A stretch of DNA of 64,000 nt from DASUPK01 sp963736305 (GCA_963736305.1 CAVTOD010000008.1:372001-436000), one strand, 5' to 3'. Shown: positions 45,743 to 54,644, counted from the first letter of the stretch. Numbers and translations are program-made. Notes: generated by a model from the letters alone, not told the origin.

Positions 45743-46682
45743 ATGCGGCTGCGTGCCGCCATGCTGGTCGCCCTCCTGGCAGTCGCCGGGTGCGGTGGAT
45801 CGAGCAGTGGAGCGCGCGTCAGCACGGGGCTGCCGCCGGCGGGCGGGGGAGGCACCCTCGCGTACGCGCTTCCCGCCCTGCCCTCGACGCTCGATCCGCT
45901 CGCGGCCCAGACCCGTGCGCAGCAGACCGTCACGCGACAGGTCTACGAGCCCCTGATCGAGCGCCTCTCGGGCCCGTACGTGCAGGCCGCGCCACAGGCC
46001 GGCCTGGCCCTGGCGGCCCGGCCCTCGCGCGACCGGACCACCTGGACCGTCACGCTGCGCCCGAACGTCCGCTTCCAGGACGGCACTCCCTTCAACTCCG
46101 CAGCCGTCCTCGCCAACTCCCGGCGCTGGCAGACCGACCCCGCCGGCCAGCTGCTCCTGCCGCACCTCTTCGCGGTCGACGCGCCTCGGCCGGACGAGGT
46201 CAGGTTCCTGCTCGACGAGCCGGTGCCCGACATGGTGCGCCGCCTGAGCTCCCCGCGGCTCGCGATCGTCTCGCCCAGCGGCGCTGGATCCGCAGAGCGG
46301 CCAGAACGCGCGCTTCTCCGACGGGGCCGGTTCGGGCACGGGAGCATTCCAGGCAGGCCCGAGCGGCCCCGGGCGGCGGATGCTCTCCCGCTTCGCCGGC
46401 TGGTGGGGAAGCTCCATGGGCCTCGGGCCTTCGCTGGACGGCGTGACCTTCGTCCTCGCGCCCCAGCCGAGCCAGCGGCTTCGGATGCTCGAGGACGGGC
46501 TGGTTCAGGTCGCCGATCCGCTCGGGCCCTCGGGCCTCCGCACCGCGGCATCCGATCCTCTGCTCGACACCGTGGGCGGGCCGCTCAGCGGAATCGGCGT
46601 GGAGGGGTCAGTCCGGGGTATCGACTCCGCTCGCGCGATCCCCGCCCTCTCCTCCGTCTGGCTGACGCGCCTCACGGGGTAG
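45743..46682 (+). CDS. SBP_bac_5 (oligopeptide-binding) lipoprotein, frameshifted and short
   Basis: A family 5 ABC substrate-binding protein. It starts with a lipoprotein signal (LAVAGCGG), then GTLAYALPALPSTLDPLAAQ and VRFQDGTPFNSAAVLAN, both family hallmarks. The reading continues in another frame from AALDPQSGQNARFSDGAG to SVWLTRLTG; removing one base near 46276-46280 joins them (SPAALDP). Even so it is only about 313 residues, against 500 or more for the family, so the C-terminal half is missing. The 3' end overlaps the convergent gene by 75 bases. It is probably a decaying gene or a mis-assembled one. Confidence 0.75.
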
Positions 46683-47435
46683 GCAGAGCTCGCAGAAGTC
46701 GGCGCCGAAGGGGGTGAGGTGGATGCTGCGCCGGACGGTCCGGGTGTGGCCTGCGGCGTCCTTTGCGTCGGCGACCTCGGGCTGGGCCTCCAGCACCTGG
46801 TAGCGGAGGGGGTCGTGCAGCGGCTCGCTGGAGAACCAGATCAGGCCGAGGCGGAACAGGTTGTTGAGATAGGCGGGGACGTCGTCCAGGTGCCGGCACC
46901 CGGCCTCGGGTCCGATCATGTTGAGCCCGGCGGCGACGAGCTCCGATGTCGACTTCAGGGGGAGCACGCCGGACCTGACGTCGACGGACGGCTGGGGGCC
47001 CTGATCCATCAGCAGGCGCAGGATCCGCGCCTCGTCTGGCGCGAGGTCCTCCAGGATCCGGGCATAGGCGGGATGGGAGTCCTCGTCGAAGTTGACGTCC
47101 GCGGAGCGGCGGAGGAGCTCCTCGCCGCGATCGCGCAGGGACCTGCGCGCCTTCTCGCGTTCCTCCTCGGCGGCCTCGGGCGTCATCGCCGCACGCTCCT
47201 CGGGCCGGTCATCGGGAATGCCGAGTACGCGGCGGGTCCGCTCGCGGAGCTCGGCGCCGCCGGAGCGGAAGAGCTCGCCGGGCTCCTGTCCAGACATCGC
47301 AGCCTTGATCACGCGCTGTCCGGCCTGGGCCGATGCGCGCGCGGTCCAGCGGGCGCTGCGTACATACGCAGTTGCGGCGATCCGGGCCAGGCCGGGGACT
47401 GTGCGAAGCAGGTTGGGGTCGCGCTCGTCTGCCAT
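46608..47435 (-). CDS. DUF4393 (Abi-alpha-like) protein
   Basis: A 275-residue cytoplasmic helical protein. It starts with PGLARIAATAYVRSARWTAR, has an acidic and basic helical middle, and contains a winged-helix-like region (EDLAPDEARILRLLMDQGPQ; AYLNNLFRLGLIWFSSEPL) ending LTPFGADFCELCLP. This pattern resembles DUF4393 proteins, some of which are linked to abortive infection; the match is from memory and moderate. ATG at 47433-47435 overlaps the DUF445 stop, so the two are coupled. Confidence 0.6.
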   Translation of the reverse strand: MADERDPNLLRTVPGLARIAATAYVRSARWTARASAQAGQRVIKAAMSGQEPGELFRSGGAELRERTRRVLGIPDDRPEERAAMTPEAAEEEREKARRSLRDRGEELLRRSADVNFDEDSHPAYARILEDLAPDEARILRLLMDQGPQPSVDVRSGVLPLKSTSELVAAGLNMIGPEAGCRHLDDVPAYLNNLFRLGLIWFSSEPLHDPLRYQVLEAQPEVADAKDAAGHTRTVRRSIHLTPFGADFCELCLPREARQPDGGEGGDRASGVDTPD

Positions 47436-48706
47436 CAGACCCCGAAGATCAGCAGATGGATGCAACCGGCGACGAACCCGAGCACGGCGCCGTGCAGGAG
47501 GAGCAGCCATTCGTCCTCGCGCATCGCCGAGCGGAGCAGCTCGGAGAAGTCTCCGTGCGGAAGCTCGCGCATGCGGTCGGTGATCAGGTCGCGCATCGCC
47601 GCGCTCTGGCGCCGGTTGAACTCGGGATCGGTGAGCGGCGTCATCGTGTAGTCGACGGCCTCGGTCGCGACCGACTCCCGAATGGTCTCGTACTCGCTGC
47701 TGCCGAGGGCCACCTTGACCGCGAGCTTGGCCGGCCCGGCTGCCCGATCGACGGCCGGCCGCATCGAGTCCTCGATCATCTGGCGCGTCCTGTCCGCCCG
47801 CGGGCCGTGCAGGAGCTCCTCGCCGATGTTCCTGAGCGTGACGATGTCCTCCGCGATGATCTCGCCATAGACCTCGGCTACCTCGGGTTGGCGTCTGATG
47901 AACAATCCGTGCACATTGAAGGGCCCGATTCGGTGAGGCTCGACGGGCTCGAAGATCATCCAGAGCGCGACCCAGTTGGTCACGTAGCCGATGATCACGC
48001 CGCCGATCGGCAACACCCACCAGTGGGGATATGCCTGCGTGATGAAGACCAGCGGGATTCCCTGGATGGCTCCGAAAAGGAAGCCGAAGTTGATGATCAG
48101 GCGGAGCTCGCGGCGGCCGACCTCGAGGTAGATCCGGTTCGCCATCTCGGGGTTCTCCTCGATCCGCCGGATCACCATCAGCTTGATGTCGAGCAGCTGA
48201 TCGATGTGGGCACCGATCTCGTCGGTGACCGTGCGGACGATCTCGGGTAGCTGCTGCTGCACCCGGAGGTGGACGGCCTCGCGGACCCGGCGCGGCAACC
48301 CCCGCCAGGTGTCCGGGTACTCACGCTCCATCGTCCGGTCCACGACCTCGCGGATGTCCTGGCGCGCGGTGGCGAGGATGTGCTCCGCGATCGTCTCGGG
48401 CTCGAGCTGGCGGTAGAAGTCGGCCGGGCTGCCGAGCTTTGCGATTCCCTTGTCGACCGCGATCGAGCCCATCTTGGCGGCCCGCGACGGGATGATTCCC
48501 TGCCAGCCGATTCCACCCTGCATCACGCCGGGGATCTGCTGAATCCGGCGGGGGAGGAGGGGAGCGAGCCGCTTCAGCCCCGGCAGCCGCCAGCCTGCGA
48601 AGCTGACCGGGTAGAAGAGCATCCAGACTCCGCTCCAATTGGTCAGGTAGCCGATTGCCCCGGTGAACAGGGGAATCGTCAGCTCCTTGAGCAGCTCTCC
48701 GTCCAT
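47435..48706 (-). CDS. DUF445 family membrane protein
   Basis: A 423-residue protein with hydrophobic segments at both ends and one in the middle. The repeated DUF445 signature occurs twice: GAIGYLTNWSGVWMLFYPV near residue 17 and GGVIIGYVTNWVALWMIFEP near 240. Long amphipathic helical regions lie between. Function is unknown. It heads a two-gene minus-strand unit with the DUF4393 gene. Confidence 0.88.
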   Translation of the reverse strand: MDGELLKELTIPLFTGAIGYLTNWSGVWMLFYPVSFAGWRLPGLKRLAPLLPRRIQQIPGVMQGGIGWQGIIPSRAAKMGSIAVDKGIAKLGSPADFYRQLEPETIAEHILATARQDIREVVDRTMEREYPDTWRGLPRRVREAVHLRVQQQLPEIVRTVTDEIGAHIDQLLDIKLMVIRRIEENPEMANRIYLEVGRRELRLIINFGFLFGAIQGIPLVFITQAYPHWWVLPIGGVIIGYVTNWVALWMIFEPVEPHRIGPFNVHGLFIRRQPEVAEVYGEIIAEDIVTLRNIGEELLHGPRADRTRQMIEDSMRPAVDRAAGPAKLAVKVALGSSEYETIRESVATEAVDYTMTPLTDPEFNRRQSAAMRDLITDRMRELPHGDFSELLRSAMREDEWLLLLHGAVLGFVAGCIHLLIFGV

Positions 48707-48905
48707 GCCCCGCCCGGGAAGCTAGCCGAGCCGACCGGGACCGGAGTCAGTCGCCCTCGCCGATCAGCTGCCGCCGCCGTTCTCGACGCTGTTCGCCTGC
48801 CTCACCACCGCGACCACCCAGCAGGAGCTGCAGCAGTGTGGGATCGGGGCCGGCTCGGCTGCCGGCGCGCTGGGCGCAGGCACCACCGGCTCCACCTGAA
48901 ATGCA

Positions 48906-48934
48906 AAGAACCCGCTGATCACCAGCGGGTTCTT
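48906..48934 (-). terminator. Intrinsic terminator of tRNA-Leu
   Basis: A 12-bp perfect stem (AAGAACCCGCTG with CAGCGGGTTCTT) and a five-base loop, followed on the minus strand by TTGCATTT. It lies just 3' of the tRNA-Leu gene and probably ends that transcript. Confidence 0.8.
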
Positions 48935-48937
48935 CGA

Positions 48938-49023
<86 letters not shown>

Positions 49024-49104
49024 GAGGGTCGTCGATGATAGTCGCGCGGCAATCGTTCGGTTCAGAACACTGCTTGCAACCGTCCGAGGGCCGCGCTAGT
49101 CTCA

Positions 49105-49118
49105 CGAACATGTGTTCG
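49105..49118. promoter_or_regulatory. LexA box (SOS operator)
   Basis: CGAACATGTGTTCG, a perfect 14-base palindrome matching the Gram-positive/actinobacterial LexA box, 51 bases upstream of lexA. It indicates autoregulation of lexA. Confidence 0.9.
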
Positions 49119-49169
49119 CCCACCCCAAGCAGCGCCGCGTATGACGTGCGGCCGATCGAGGAGGACTAA

Positions 49170-49787
49170 GTGGACCTCGTCAAGGACCTGACGAAGCGCC
49201 AGAGGGAGATCTTCGACTTCATCGGCAGCTACCTCGGCCGGCACGGCTACCCGCCCACCGTGCGGGAGATCGGGAAGGCGGTCGGCCTGCATTCCTCCTC
49301 GACCGTGCATGCCCATCTCGCGAAGCTGGAGAGCCTCGGCGTCGTCAAGCGGGATCCGTCCAAGCCGCGCGCGCTCGAAGTGATGGTGGAGCGGGCCAAG
49401 AAGGCCGTCCGTCCCTCCGGTCTGCCCCTCGTCGGGCAGGTCGCGGCCGGTACGCCGATCCTCGCCGAGGAGAACATCGAGGAGTACCTCGACGTCCCGG
49501 ACGTCGTCGGCGGCGAGGACGGGGACTACATCCTGCGCGTGCGCGGCGAGAGCATGAAGGACGCCGGTATCCTGGATGGGGACTTCGTCGTGGTGCACCC
49601 CACGGAACGTGCCCACGACGGCGAGATCGTGGTCGCCCTGCTTGAAGACGAGGCGACCGTCAAGCGCTTCTTCCGTGAGAAGAATCAGGTCCGGCTCCAG
49701 CCGGAGAACAAGAGCATGAAGCCGATTCGCACCCGCGATGTGCGCCTGCTCGGGCGCGTCGTCGGAGTTTTCAGGAGAGTCTCGTGA
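49170..49787 (+). CDS. lexA: LexA repressor
   Basis: A 205-residue SOS repressor. The N-terminal winged helix has LTKRQREIFDFIGSYLGRHG and the recognition helix STVHAHLAKLE. The autocleavage site is Ala93-Gly94 in GQVAAGTPI, with Ser128 in RGESMKDAGI and Lys165 in EATVKRFF as catalytic dyad. GTG at 49170 gives the normal family N-terminus. The LexA box upstream shows self-control. The stop overlaps a small zinc-ribbon gene (GTGA). Confidence 0.97.
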   Translation: MDLVKDLTKRQREIFDFIGSYLGRHGYPPTVREIGKAVGLHSSSTVHAHLAKLESLGVVKRDPSKPRALEVMVERAKKAVRPSGLPLVGQVAAGTPILAEENIEEYLDVPDVVGGEDGDYILRVRGESMKDAGILDGDFVVVHPTERAHDGEIVVALLEDEATVKRFFREKNQVRLQPENKSMKPIRTRDVRLLGRVVGVFRRVS

Positions 49788-49963
49788 CCGTCCTTGAGGT
49801 CGAAGCGGAGACCCACCTGTTCGAGCCGTCCGAGGTGACGCTTGAAGAAACGATCCTCGGCGCCTGGGAGGCCCTGACGGCTCAGAGCCGGGCGGAGTGC
49901 CCGGTGTGTCACGGAGAGCTGGCGACCTCAGGTTGCAAGACCTGCGGGTCCCAGCTCGCCTGA
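49784..49963 (+). CDS. 59-residue zinc-ribbon protein coupled to lexA
   Basis: Starts at GTG 49784, overlapping the lexA stop by four bases. The N-terminal half is acidic (EVEAETHLFEPSEVTLEETI); the C-terminal half holds two CxxC pairs, CPVCHGELATSGCKTCGSQL, as a zinc ribbon. Codon use and overlap support a real gene. It would be SOS-induced together with lexA. Function unknown. Confidence 0.7.
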   Translation: MTVLEVEAETHLFEPSEVTLEETILGAWEALTAQSRAECPVCHGELATSGCKTCGSQLA

Positions 49964-50008
49964 CGCCTTCTTGCAGCGGCCGCGCCAATCGGAGGTACCC
50001 TGCTCAAT

Positions 50009-50333
<325 letters not shown>

Positions 50334-50337
50334 AAGG

Positions 50338-50366
50338 AAGGGCCCCCGCAAGGGGGCCCTTCTATC
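50338..50366 (+). terminator. Terminator after rnpB
   Basis: A 10-bp stem, AAGGGCCCCC with GGGGGCCCTT, closes a GCAA tetraloop, followed by CTATC. It probably ends rnpB transcription; it also overlaps the 3' end of the convergent methyltransferase gene. Confidence 0.8.
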
Positions 50367-50931
50367 TGCCCGGGCGGCGAAAGACAGCGGTCTCGCAGGC
50401 CTCCGGCCACTCGTCCTTGACGCCCGTGAACCGCCACTCCCGCCAGCCGGCCAGCAGCTCGTAGGCCTCGGCGTAGCCCGGCCGGTCGGAGTCATCGAGG
50501 AGCAGGTACCCGCCGGCCCGCACCTTCTTCATTGCCGGTTCTATGCAGTCAACCCGGCTCACCGCCGGCGCCTCCAGGAAGTCGATCACGACGAGATCGA
50601 ACGCCTCGTCCGGGAGCGAGGAGACCTCGCCCGGGAAATCCTCGACGGCCCGCAGCCTGAGATCGACGTTCCGAAGCCCCGCCTCCTCCAGCCGCTCCTT
50701 GGTCCGCGGGTACCAGTACTCGTTGTCCTCGAAGCTGACGACCCGCCGGGCCCGTCGCGCGAACCAGACGGTCGAGCGCCCGGACCCCAGCTCGAGCACT
50801 GACCAGTCCGGTCGGATCCGCCGGCGAAGCCAGCCGATCGATGCCGGCACGATCCAGGGCCGCTTTGGCGTCCTGCCGGTCCGGGCCCGCCACCACGCGG
50901 CCGGATAGCGAAGCCACCCCGAGAGGCCCAT
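50362..50931 (-). CDS. Class I SAM-dependent methyltransferase-like protein
   Basis: A protein of about 189 residues with a Rossmann methyltransferase core: motif I WSVLELGSGRSTVWFARRA, acidic motif II VVSFEDNEYWY, and FDLVVIDFLEAP as motif IV. The first 45 residues are basic with tryptophans (GWLRYPAAWWRAR). The target is unknown. ATG at 50931 is chosen because the upstream GTG at 51009 would add a featureless Arg/Pro stretch and overlap the neighbouring SDR gene by 22 bases, but that longer form is possible. Confidence 0.8.
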   Translation of the reverse strand: MGLSGWLRYPAAWWRARTGRTPKRPWIVPASIGWLRRRIRPDWSVLELGSGRSTVWFARRARRVVSFEDNEYWYPRTKERLEEAGLRNVDLRLRAVEDFPGEVSSLPDEAFDLVVIDFLEAPAVSRVDCIEPAMKKVRAGGYLLLDDSDRPGYAEAYELLAGWREWRFTGVKDEWPEACETAVFRRPGR

Positions 50932-50987
50932 CGGCCCCCGAACGGTGTGGAAGCGGCCCGCCCTCCTCCCGGGCTCGTGCGGTCCCC

Positions 50988-51824
50988 TCAGTGGGACTTC
51001 GGAGGCCACTTGCCCGACTCGACCTTCTTCTTGAAGGCCCGCTGGCGGCGGAGCGCGTCGCGCATGAGGAGCGGGGTGAGGCGCAGCGACAGCTTCGGGT
51101 GCCGGTCGAAGAACCGCGCGAACTGGCCACGCCAGCCGGGGATGGTGAGGACCGGCTTGGGCTTGTCGAGGAGGCCCTCGACGCGCTCGGCGACCTGCTC
51201 GGGCATCAGCATCACCCCGGAGAAGGAGAGCGCGTCGTTGGGGTCATCGAGCTTGTCGTTGATCATCGGCGTCCAGACCCCGTCGGGGCAGACGCAGGAG
51301 ATGTGGATTCCTTCCAGGCCGCCGCGGCGGAGGTCGGCGGCGGTGCCGAGGCTGAAGGCGATCGCCGCGTGCTTGCTGGCCGAGTAGCCGACGATCCCGG
51401 TGGCGGCCGCCAGGCCGGCCAGGGAGATCAGGTTGATGATGTGGCCGTGGCCGCTGGGCCGCATCTGCTCGATTGCGGCGAGGGTCCCGTTCATCGTCCC
51501 GACGAAGTTCACCTCGAGCATCCGCCGGTGGGCGTCGATTGGCTGCTCGTAGGACAGGCCGGTCAGCAGGATGCCGGCGTTGTTGACCCAGACGTCGAGG
51601 GAGCCGCTCCGCTCGACCACCTGGTTCGCCGCGGCCTCGACCGCCTCCGCGTCGGTGACGTCCAGCGTCAGGGGCCAGGCCCGCTCGCCGAGCTGCTCGG
51701 CGGCGGCGGAGACGGCGGCCTCGTCCACGTCGGTGACGGCAACCTCGTAGCCGCGGCCCGCGAGGCGCCTGGCGATCTCCAGGCCCATCCCTCGTCCCGC
51801 TCCGGTGACCAACGCCCCAGGCAT
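50988..51824 (-). CDS. Short-chain dehydrogenase/reductase
   Basis: A 278-residue classical SDR: cofactor loop ALVTGAGRGMGLEIARRLAG, NNAG in VWVNNAGILLTG, catalytic Ser in INLISLAGLAAATG and YSASKHAAIAF with Tyr and Lys. A basic C-terminal tail (RDALRRQRAFKKKVES) is longer than usual. ATG at 51822-51824; an ATG four codons upstream is an alternative. Substrate unknown. Confidence 0.92.
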   Translation of the reverse strand: MPGALVTGAGRGMGLEIARRLAGRGYEVAVTDVDEAAVSAAAEQLGERAWPLTLDVTDAEAVEAAANQVVERSGSLDVWVNNAGILLTGLSYEQPIDAHRRMLEVNFVGTMNGTLAAIEQMRPSGHGHIINLISLAGLAAATGIVGYSASKHAAIAFSLGTAADLRRGGLEGIHISCVCPDGVWTPMINDKLDDPNDALSFSGVMLMPEQVAERVEGLLDKPKPVLTIPGWRGQFARFFDRHPKLSLRLTPLLMRDALRRQRAFKKKVESGKWPPKSH

Positions 51825-51944
51825 CGGGTGGAGCATATGGAGTGCATGGGAGATCCCGTTCGCGGCAAAGGTTCGTACCTGAACGACCGAATCGACGGTA
51901 GTGGGTACTCGTGGGAATTCCTTTGCTAGGCTGCGCCACGCACT

Positions 51945-52070
51945 TCCGCTGAGTCTCCGACCACCCAAAAAGGCCGGAGAGCGGGGGACCCATCAGTTGG
52001 GGCGAATCGCGGACACCGAGCCGCGTAGCGCGAACTTTCAGCGCGAGCCCGTCAGCTAACCCCGTAAGCA
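51945..52070 (+). promoter_or_regulatory. c-di-AMP riboswitch (ydaO/yuaA class)
   Basis: The leader of the RlpA-like gene shows conserved ydaO elements: CGCTGAGTCTCCGACC at about 51947, then GGGGGACCCA and GGGGCGAATC at about 51983-52009, GAGCCGCGTAGCGCGAA near 52018, and CAGCTAACCCC at the 3' side. In actinobacteria this riboswitch controls wall-remodelling genes and turns them off when c-di-AMP is high. Boundaries are approximate. Confidence 0.85.
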
Positions 52071-52085
52071 ACGAAAGAGGAAGGT

Positions 52086-52544
52086 TTGACGAGCAAGCGA
52101 ACAATTCGTGTGATTGCGGGGCTCGCGTGCACCGCCGCGCTTCTGATTGCGGCACCGGTGGCGAGCGCGCAGACGGGCGGGGTACCGGGAGGCACCGAGC
52201 CCACACCCACGCAGCCGACCGCGCAGCCCAGTTCGGCACCGGGCAGCTGGACCGTCGTCAAGGCGGCCACCTGGTACGGCCCCGGCTTCTGGGGCCGCTC
52301 CACGGCCTGCGGGACGGTCCTGACGCCATCCACCCTTGGGGTGGCCCACAGAAAACTTCCCTGTGGCACGCAGGTGACCTTCACGTACAACGGCGCCAGC
52401 GTCACCGCGACTGTGATCGACCGGGGACCCTTCCACAAGGGCTACGCCTGGGATCTCACCAAGAAGGTCGCGAAGCGCCTGGGCTTCCTCGAGATCGGCG
52501 CCGGTCCCATTCAGGCGACGGTCTCACCACCGCCTGCTGCCTGA
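52086..52544 (+). CDS. RlpA-like secreted double-psi beta-barrel protein
   Basis: A 152-residue secreted protein: signal peptide ending APVASAQ, a Pro/Thr-rich linker (about 30-55) and a double-psi beta-barrel with ATWYGPGFWGRSTACG, GVAHRKLPCGTQVTFTYNG and VIDRGPFHKGYAWDLT, as in RlpA transglycosylases and Rpf-related domains. It probably cleaves or binds peptidoglycan. TTG at 52086 is the start. Its leader carries a c-di-AMP riboswitch. Confidence 0.9.
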   Translation: MTSKRTIRVIAGLACTAALLIAAPVASAQTGGVPGGTEPTPTQPTAQPSSAPGSWTVVKAATWYGPGFWGRSTACGTVLTPSTLGVAHRKLPCGTQVTFTYNGASVTATVIDRGPFHKGYAWDLTKKVAKRLGFLEIGAGPIQATVSPPPAA

Positions 52545-52561
52545 TCCCAGCCGGTCGCTGA

Positions 52562-53128
52562 CTAAGCCGCAGCTTCCCGGAGAACCGCCGGGTCGCCCTC
52601 CTGCGGCAGCGCCGCGACGGAGGCAAGCAGGCTCTCGAACTCGGCGAGAGCGGTCTCGGCGACCGCTTCGAGGATCTCCTCGTCGCTCCAGCCGGCCTCA
52701 CGCGCCTCCTCCACCAGGTGGTGAGGGGGGCGCTCGGCGGGATCGAGCGTCTCGCGCAGGAGGGCGAGCAGCGCCGCCTCCTTCTCATCGGAGGAGGTGA
52801 AGTTGCGGGCCCTGGCGACCTCGTCGAGGCCGAGTCCGGCGACGCGGGCGGTGCGGGCGTACTGGGTCAGGGTGTAGGGGTCGTTGCGCCACTCAGCCAC
52901 GGCCAGGCCGATCCGCTCACGGGTCGCCCTCGGCAGCTTGCTCGACCGAAGCTCGGTCCGCAGGCGGGTGTACCCGCGCAGCGCGGCCGGCGACTCGGCG
53001 AGCACGCCGAGGAACTTGGAGACGGTGCCACCGGCGGTCTGGACGGCCTTGATGAGGGGAGCGCTGGCGTCCGGGGCGGTGAGCTCGTCGTGGATGTGGA
53101 AGCGACTGACGTCTGTCTTGACTGTCAT
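52562..53128 (-). CDS. Carboxymuconolactone decarboxylase (AhpD-like) family protein
   Basis: A 188-residue helical protein of the CMD/AhpD family, with FLGVLAESPAALRGYTRLRT, TRERIGLAVAEWRNDPYTLT and ARARNFTSSDEKEAALLALL. The CxxC pair that gives AhpD its peroxidase activity is absent: the position reads NDPYTLTQYAR. It may have a non-redox role. It is divergent from glnA across a 163-base region that contains a palindrome. Confidence 0.82.
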   Translation of the reverse strand: MTVKTDVSRFHIHDELTAPDASAPLIKAVQTAGGTVSKFLGVLAESPAALRGYTRLRTELRSSKLPRATRERIGLAVAEWRNDPYTLTQYARTARVAGLGLDEVARARNFTSSDEKEAALLALLRETLDPAERPPHHLVEEAREAGWSDEEILEAVAETALAEFESLLASVAALPQEGDPAVLREAAA

Positions 53129-53179
53129 CTCTCTCGTTTCCGCCGTTTCACAAGGGCTTTACTTTACTTTTAGCCGGTT

Positions 53180-53196
53180 ACTTACGCCTCGTAAGT
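53180..53196. promoter_or_regulatory. Palindromic operator-like site between CMD gene and glnA
   Basis: ACTTACG-CCT-CGTAAGT, a perfect inverted repeat with 7-base arms, in an AT-richer stretch 52 bases upstream of the CMD-family start and 96 bases upstream of glnA. Its form suits a dimeric repressor such as a TetR-family protein. No regulator gene lies adjacent. Confidence 0.55.
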
Positions 53197-53291
53197 GTAC
53201 AGGCATTTTTCCGATTCTGTCTTCTCATACGACGATAGGCCGGCCTCGGATGTGATGTCCAATCTGGTTCGCCGGTAACTTTCCGCGTCCA

Positions 53292-54644
53292 ATGGCCGAC
53301 GGTCCGACAAATGCCAAGGAGGCGATGGCGTTCTGCGAGCAGAACGACGTGCGCTTCGTGCGGCTCTGGTTCACCGATCTGCTCGGCCAGCTGAAGAGCT
53401 TCTCCATCAACGCCGCCGAGCTCGAGGATGCGTTCGAGGGCGGCATGGGGTTCGACGGCTCCTCGATCAGCGGGTTCAACCCGATCGAGGAGTCCGACAT
53501 GATCGCCATGCCGGACCCGTCGAGCATGCAGCTGATCCCCTGGCGCGAGGAGGAGACGAACCGGACGGCGCGGATGTTCTGCGACATCCAGGTGCCCGGC
53601 GGCGACCCGTACGAGGGGGACCCGCGCTGGATCATGCGCCGCGCCATCGACCGGGCCCGGGACATGGGCTTCGACGACTACAACATCGGCCCGGAGCTCG
53701 AGTACTTCTACTTCCGCTCGGCGCAGCCCGAGTCCGGGATCCCCGAGGTCCTGGACGAGGGTGGCTACTTCGACCTGACCACGCTTGACGCGGGCACGGA
53801 CGTCCGGCGGGAGACGATCCTGGCCCTCGAGCAACTCGGCATCCACGTCGAGTACGCCCACCACGAGGTCGGCCCCTCCCAGCACGAGGTGGACATGCGC
53901 TACAAGGGCGCGCTCGCGATGTCCGACGACTGCATGACCTACCGGATCACGGTCAAGGAGTACGCGATGAAGTACGGCTGGCATGCGACCTTCATGCCGA
54001 AGCCGCTGCAGGGCGAGAACGGCTCCGGGATGCACGTCCACCAGTCGCTCTCGAAGGACGGCAAGAACGCCTTCTTCGATCCCGACGACCAGTACTTCCT
54101 CTCGGACATCGCCAAGGCGTTCATCGCCGGCCAGCTCAAGCACGCCCGCGAGATCGCCCCGCTGTTCGCCCAGTGGGTCAACTCCTACAAGCGGCTCGTT
54201 CCCGGCTACGAGGCTCCGGTTTACCTCTCCTGGTCACGCCGGAACCGCTCGGCCCTGATCCGGGTGCCGCTCTACCACCCGGGCAAGGAGCACGCCACCC
54301 GCGCCGAGCTGCGTTGCCCGGACCCGGCCTGCAACCCCTATCTCTGCTTCGCCGGGATGCTCCACGCCGGCCTCGAGGGCGTCGAGCACGGCTACGAGCT
54401 GCCCGAGCCGATGGAGCAGAACCTCTACCACCTGACCCCCGAGGAGCGCCACCGCCGCGGGATCGAGCAGCTTCCCGAGACCCTCGGCGAGGCGATCGAG
54501 ATCGCGGCCGAGTCGGAGCTGGTGCTTCGCATCCTCGGCGAGCACGCCTTCAACCGCTTCGTCGAGATCAAGCGCTCGGAGTGGGAGGAATACCGGGTGC
54601 AGGTCACGCCGTACGAAATCGAGCAGTTCCTGCCGATCCTCTGA
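53292..54644 (+). CDS. glnA: Glutamine synthetase, type I
   Basis: A 450-residue glutamine synthetase. Motifs are GMGFDGSSISGFNPIEESDM near residue 51, GPELEYFYF, EVGPSQHEVDMRY, the ATP loop KPLQGENGSGMHVHQSL, and the SRRNRSALIRVP/AELRCPDPACNPYL region. A Tyr equivalent to the adenylylated one lies in EQNLYHLTPEE. The 450-residue length is near the GSI-alpha size. ATG at 53292. The 3' end overlaps the convergent hydrolase gene by 41 bases. Confidence 0.97.
   Translation: MADGPTNAKEAMAFCEQNDVRFVRLWFTDLLGQLKSFSINAAELEDAFEGGMGFDGSSISGFNPIEESDMIAMPDPSSMQLIPWREEETNRTARMFCDIQVPGGDPYEGDPRWIMRRAIDRARDMGFDDYNIGPELEYFYFRSAQPESGIPEVLDEGGYFDLTTLDAGTDVRRETILALEQLGIHVEYAHHEVGPSQHEVDMRYKGALAMSDDCMTYRITVKEYAMKYGWHATFMPKPLQGENGSGMHVHQSLSKDGKNAFFDPDDQYFLSDIAKAFIAGQLKHAREIAPLFAQWVNSYKRLVPGYEAPVYLSWSRRNRSALIRVPLYHPGKEHATRAELRCPDPACNPYLCFAGMLHAGLEGVEHGYELPEPMEQNLYHLTPEERHRRGIEQLPETLGEAIEIAAESELVLRILGEHAFNRFVEIKRSEWEEYRVQVTPYEIEQFLPIL

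Noticed and set aside
53130..53291. Possible extra small gene in the AT-richer glnA upstream region
   Set aside because: No frame with a plausible start and coding character; it fits a divergent promoter region.
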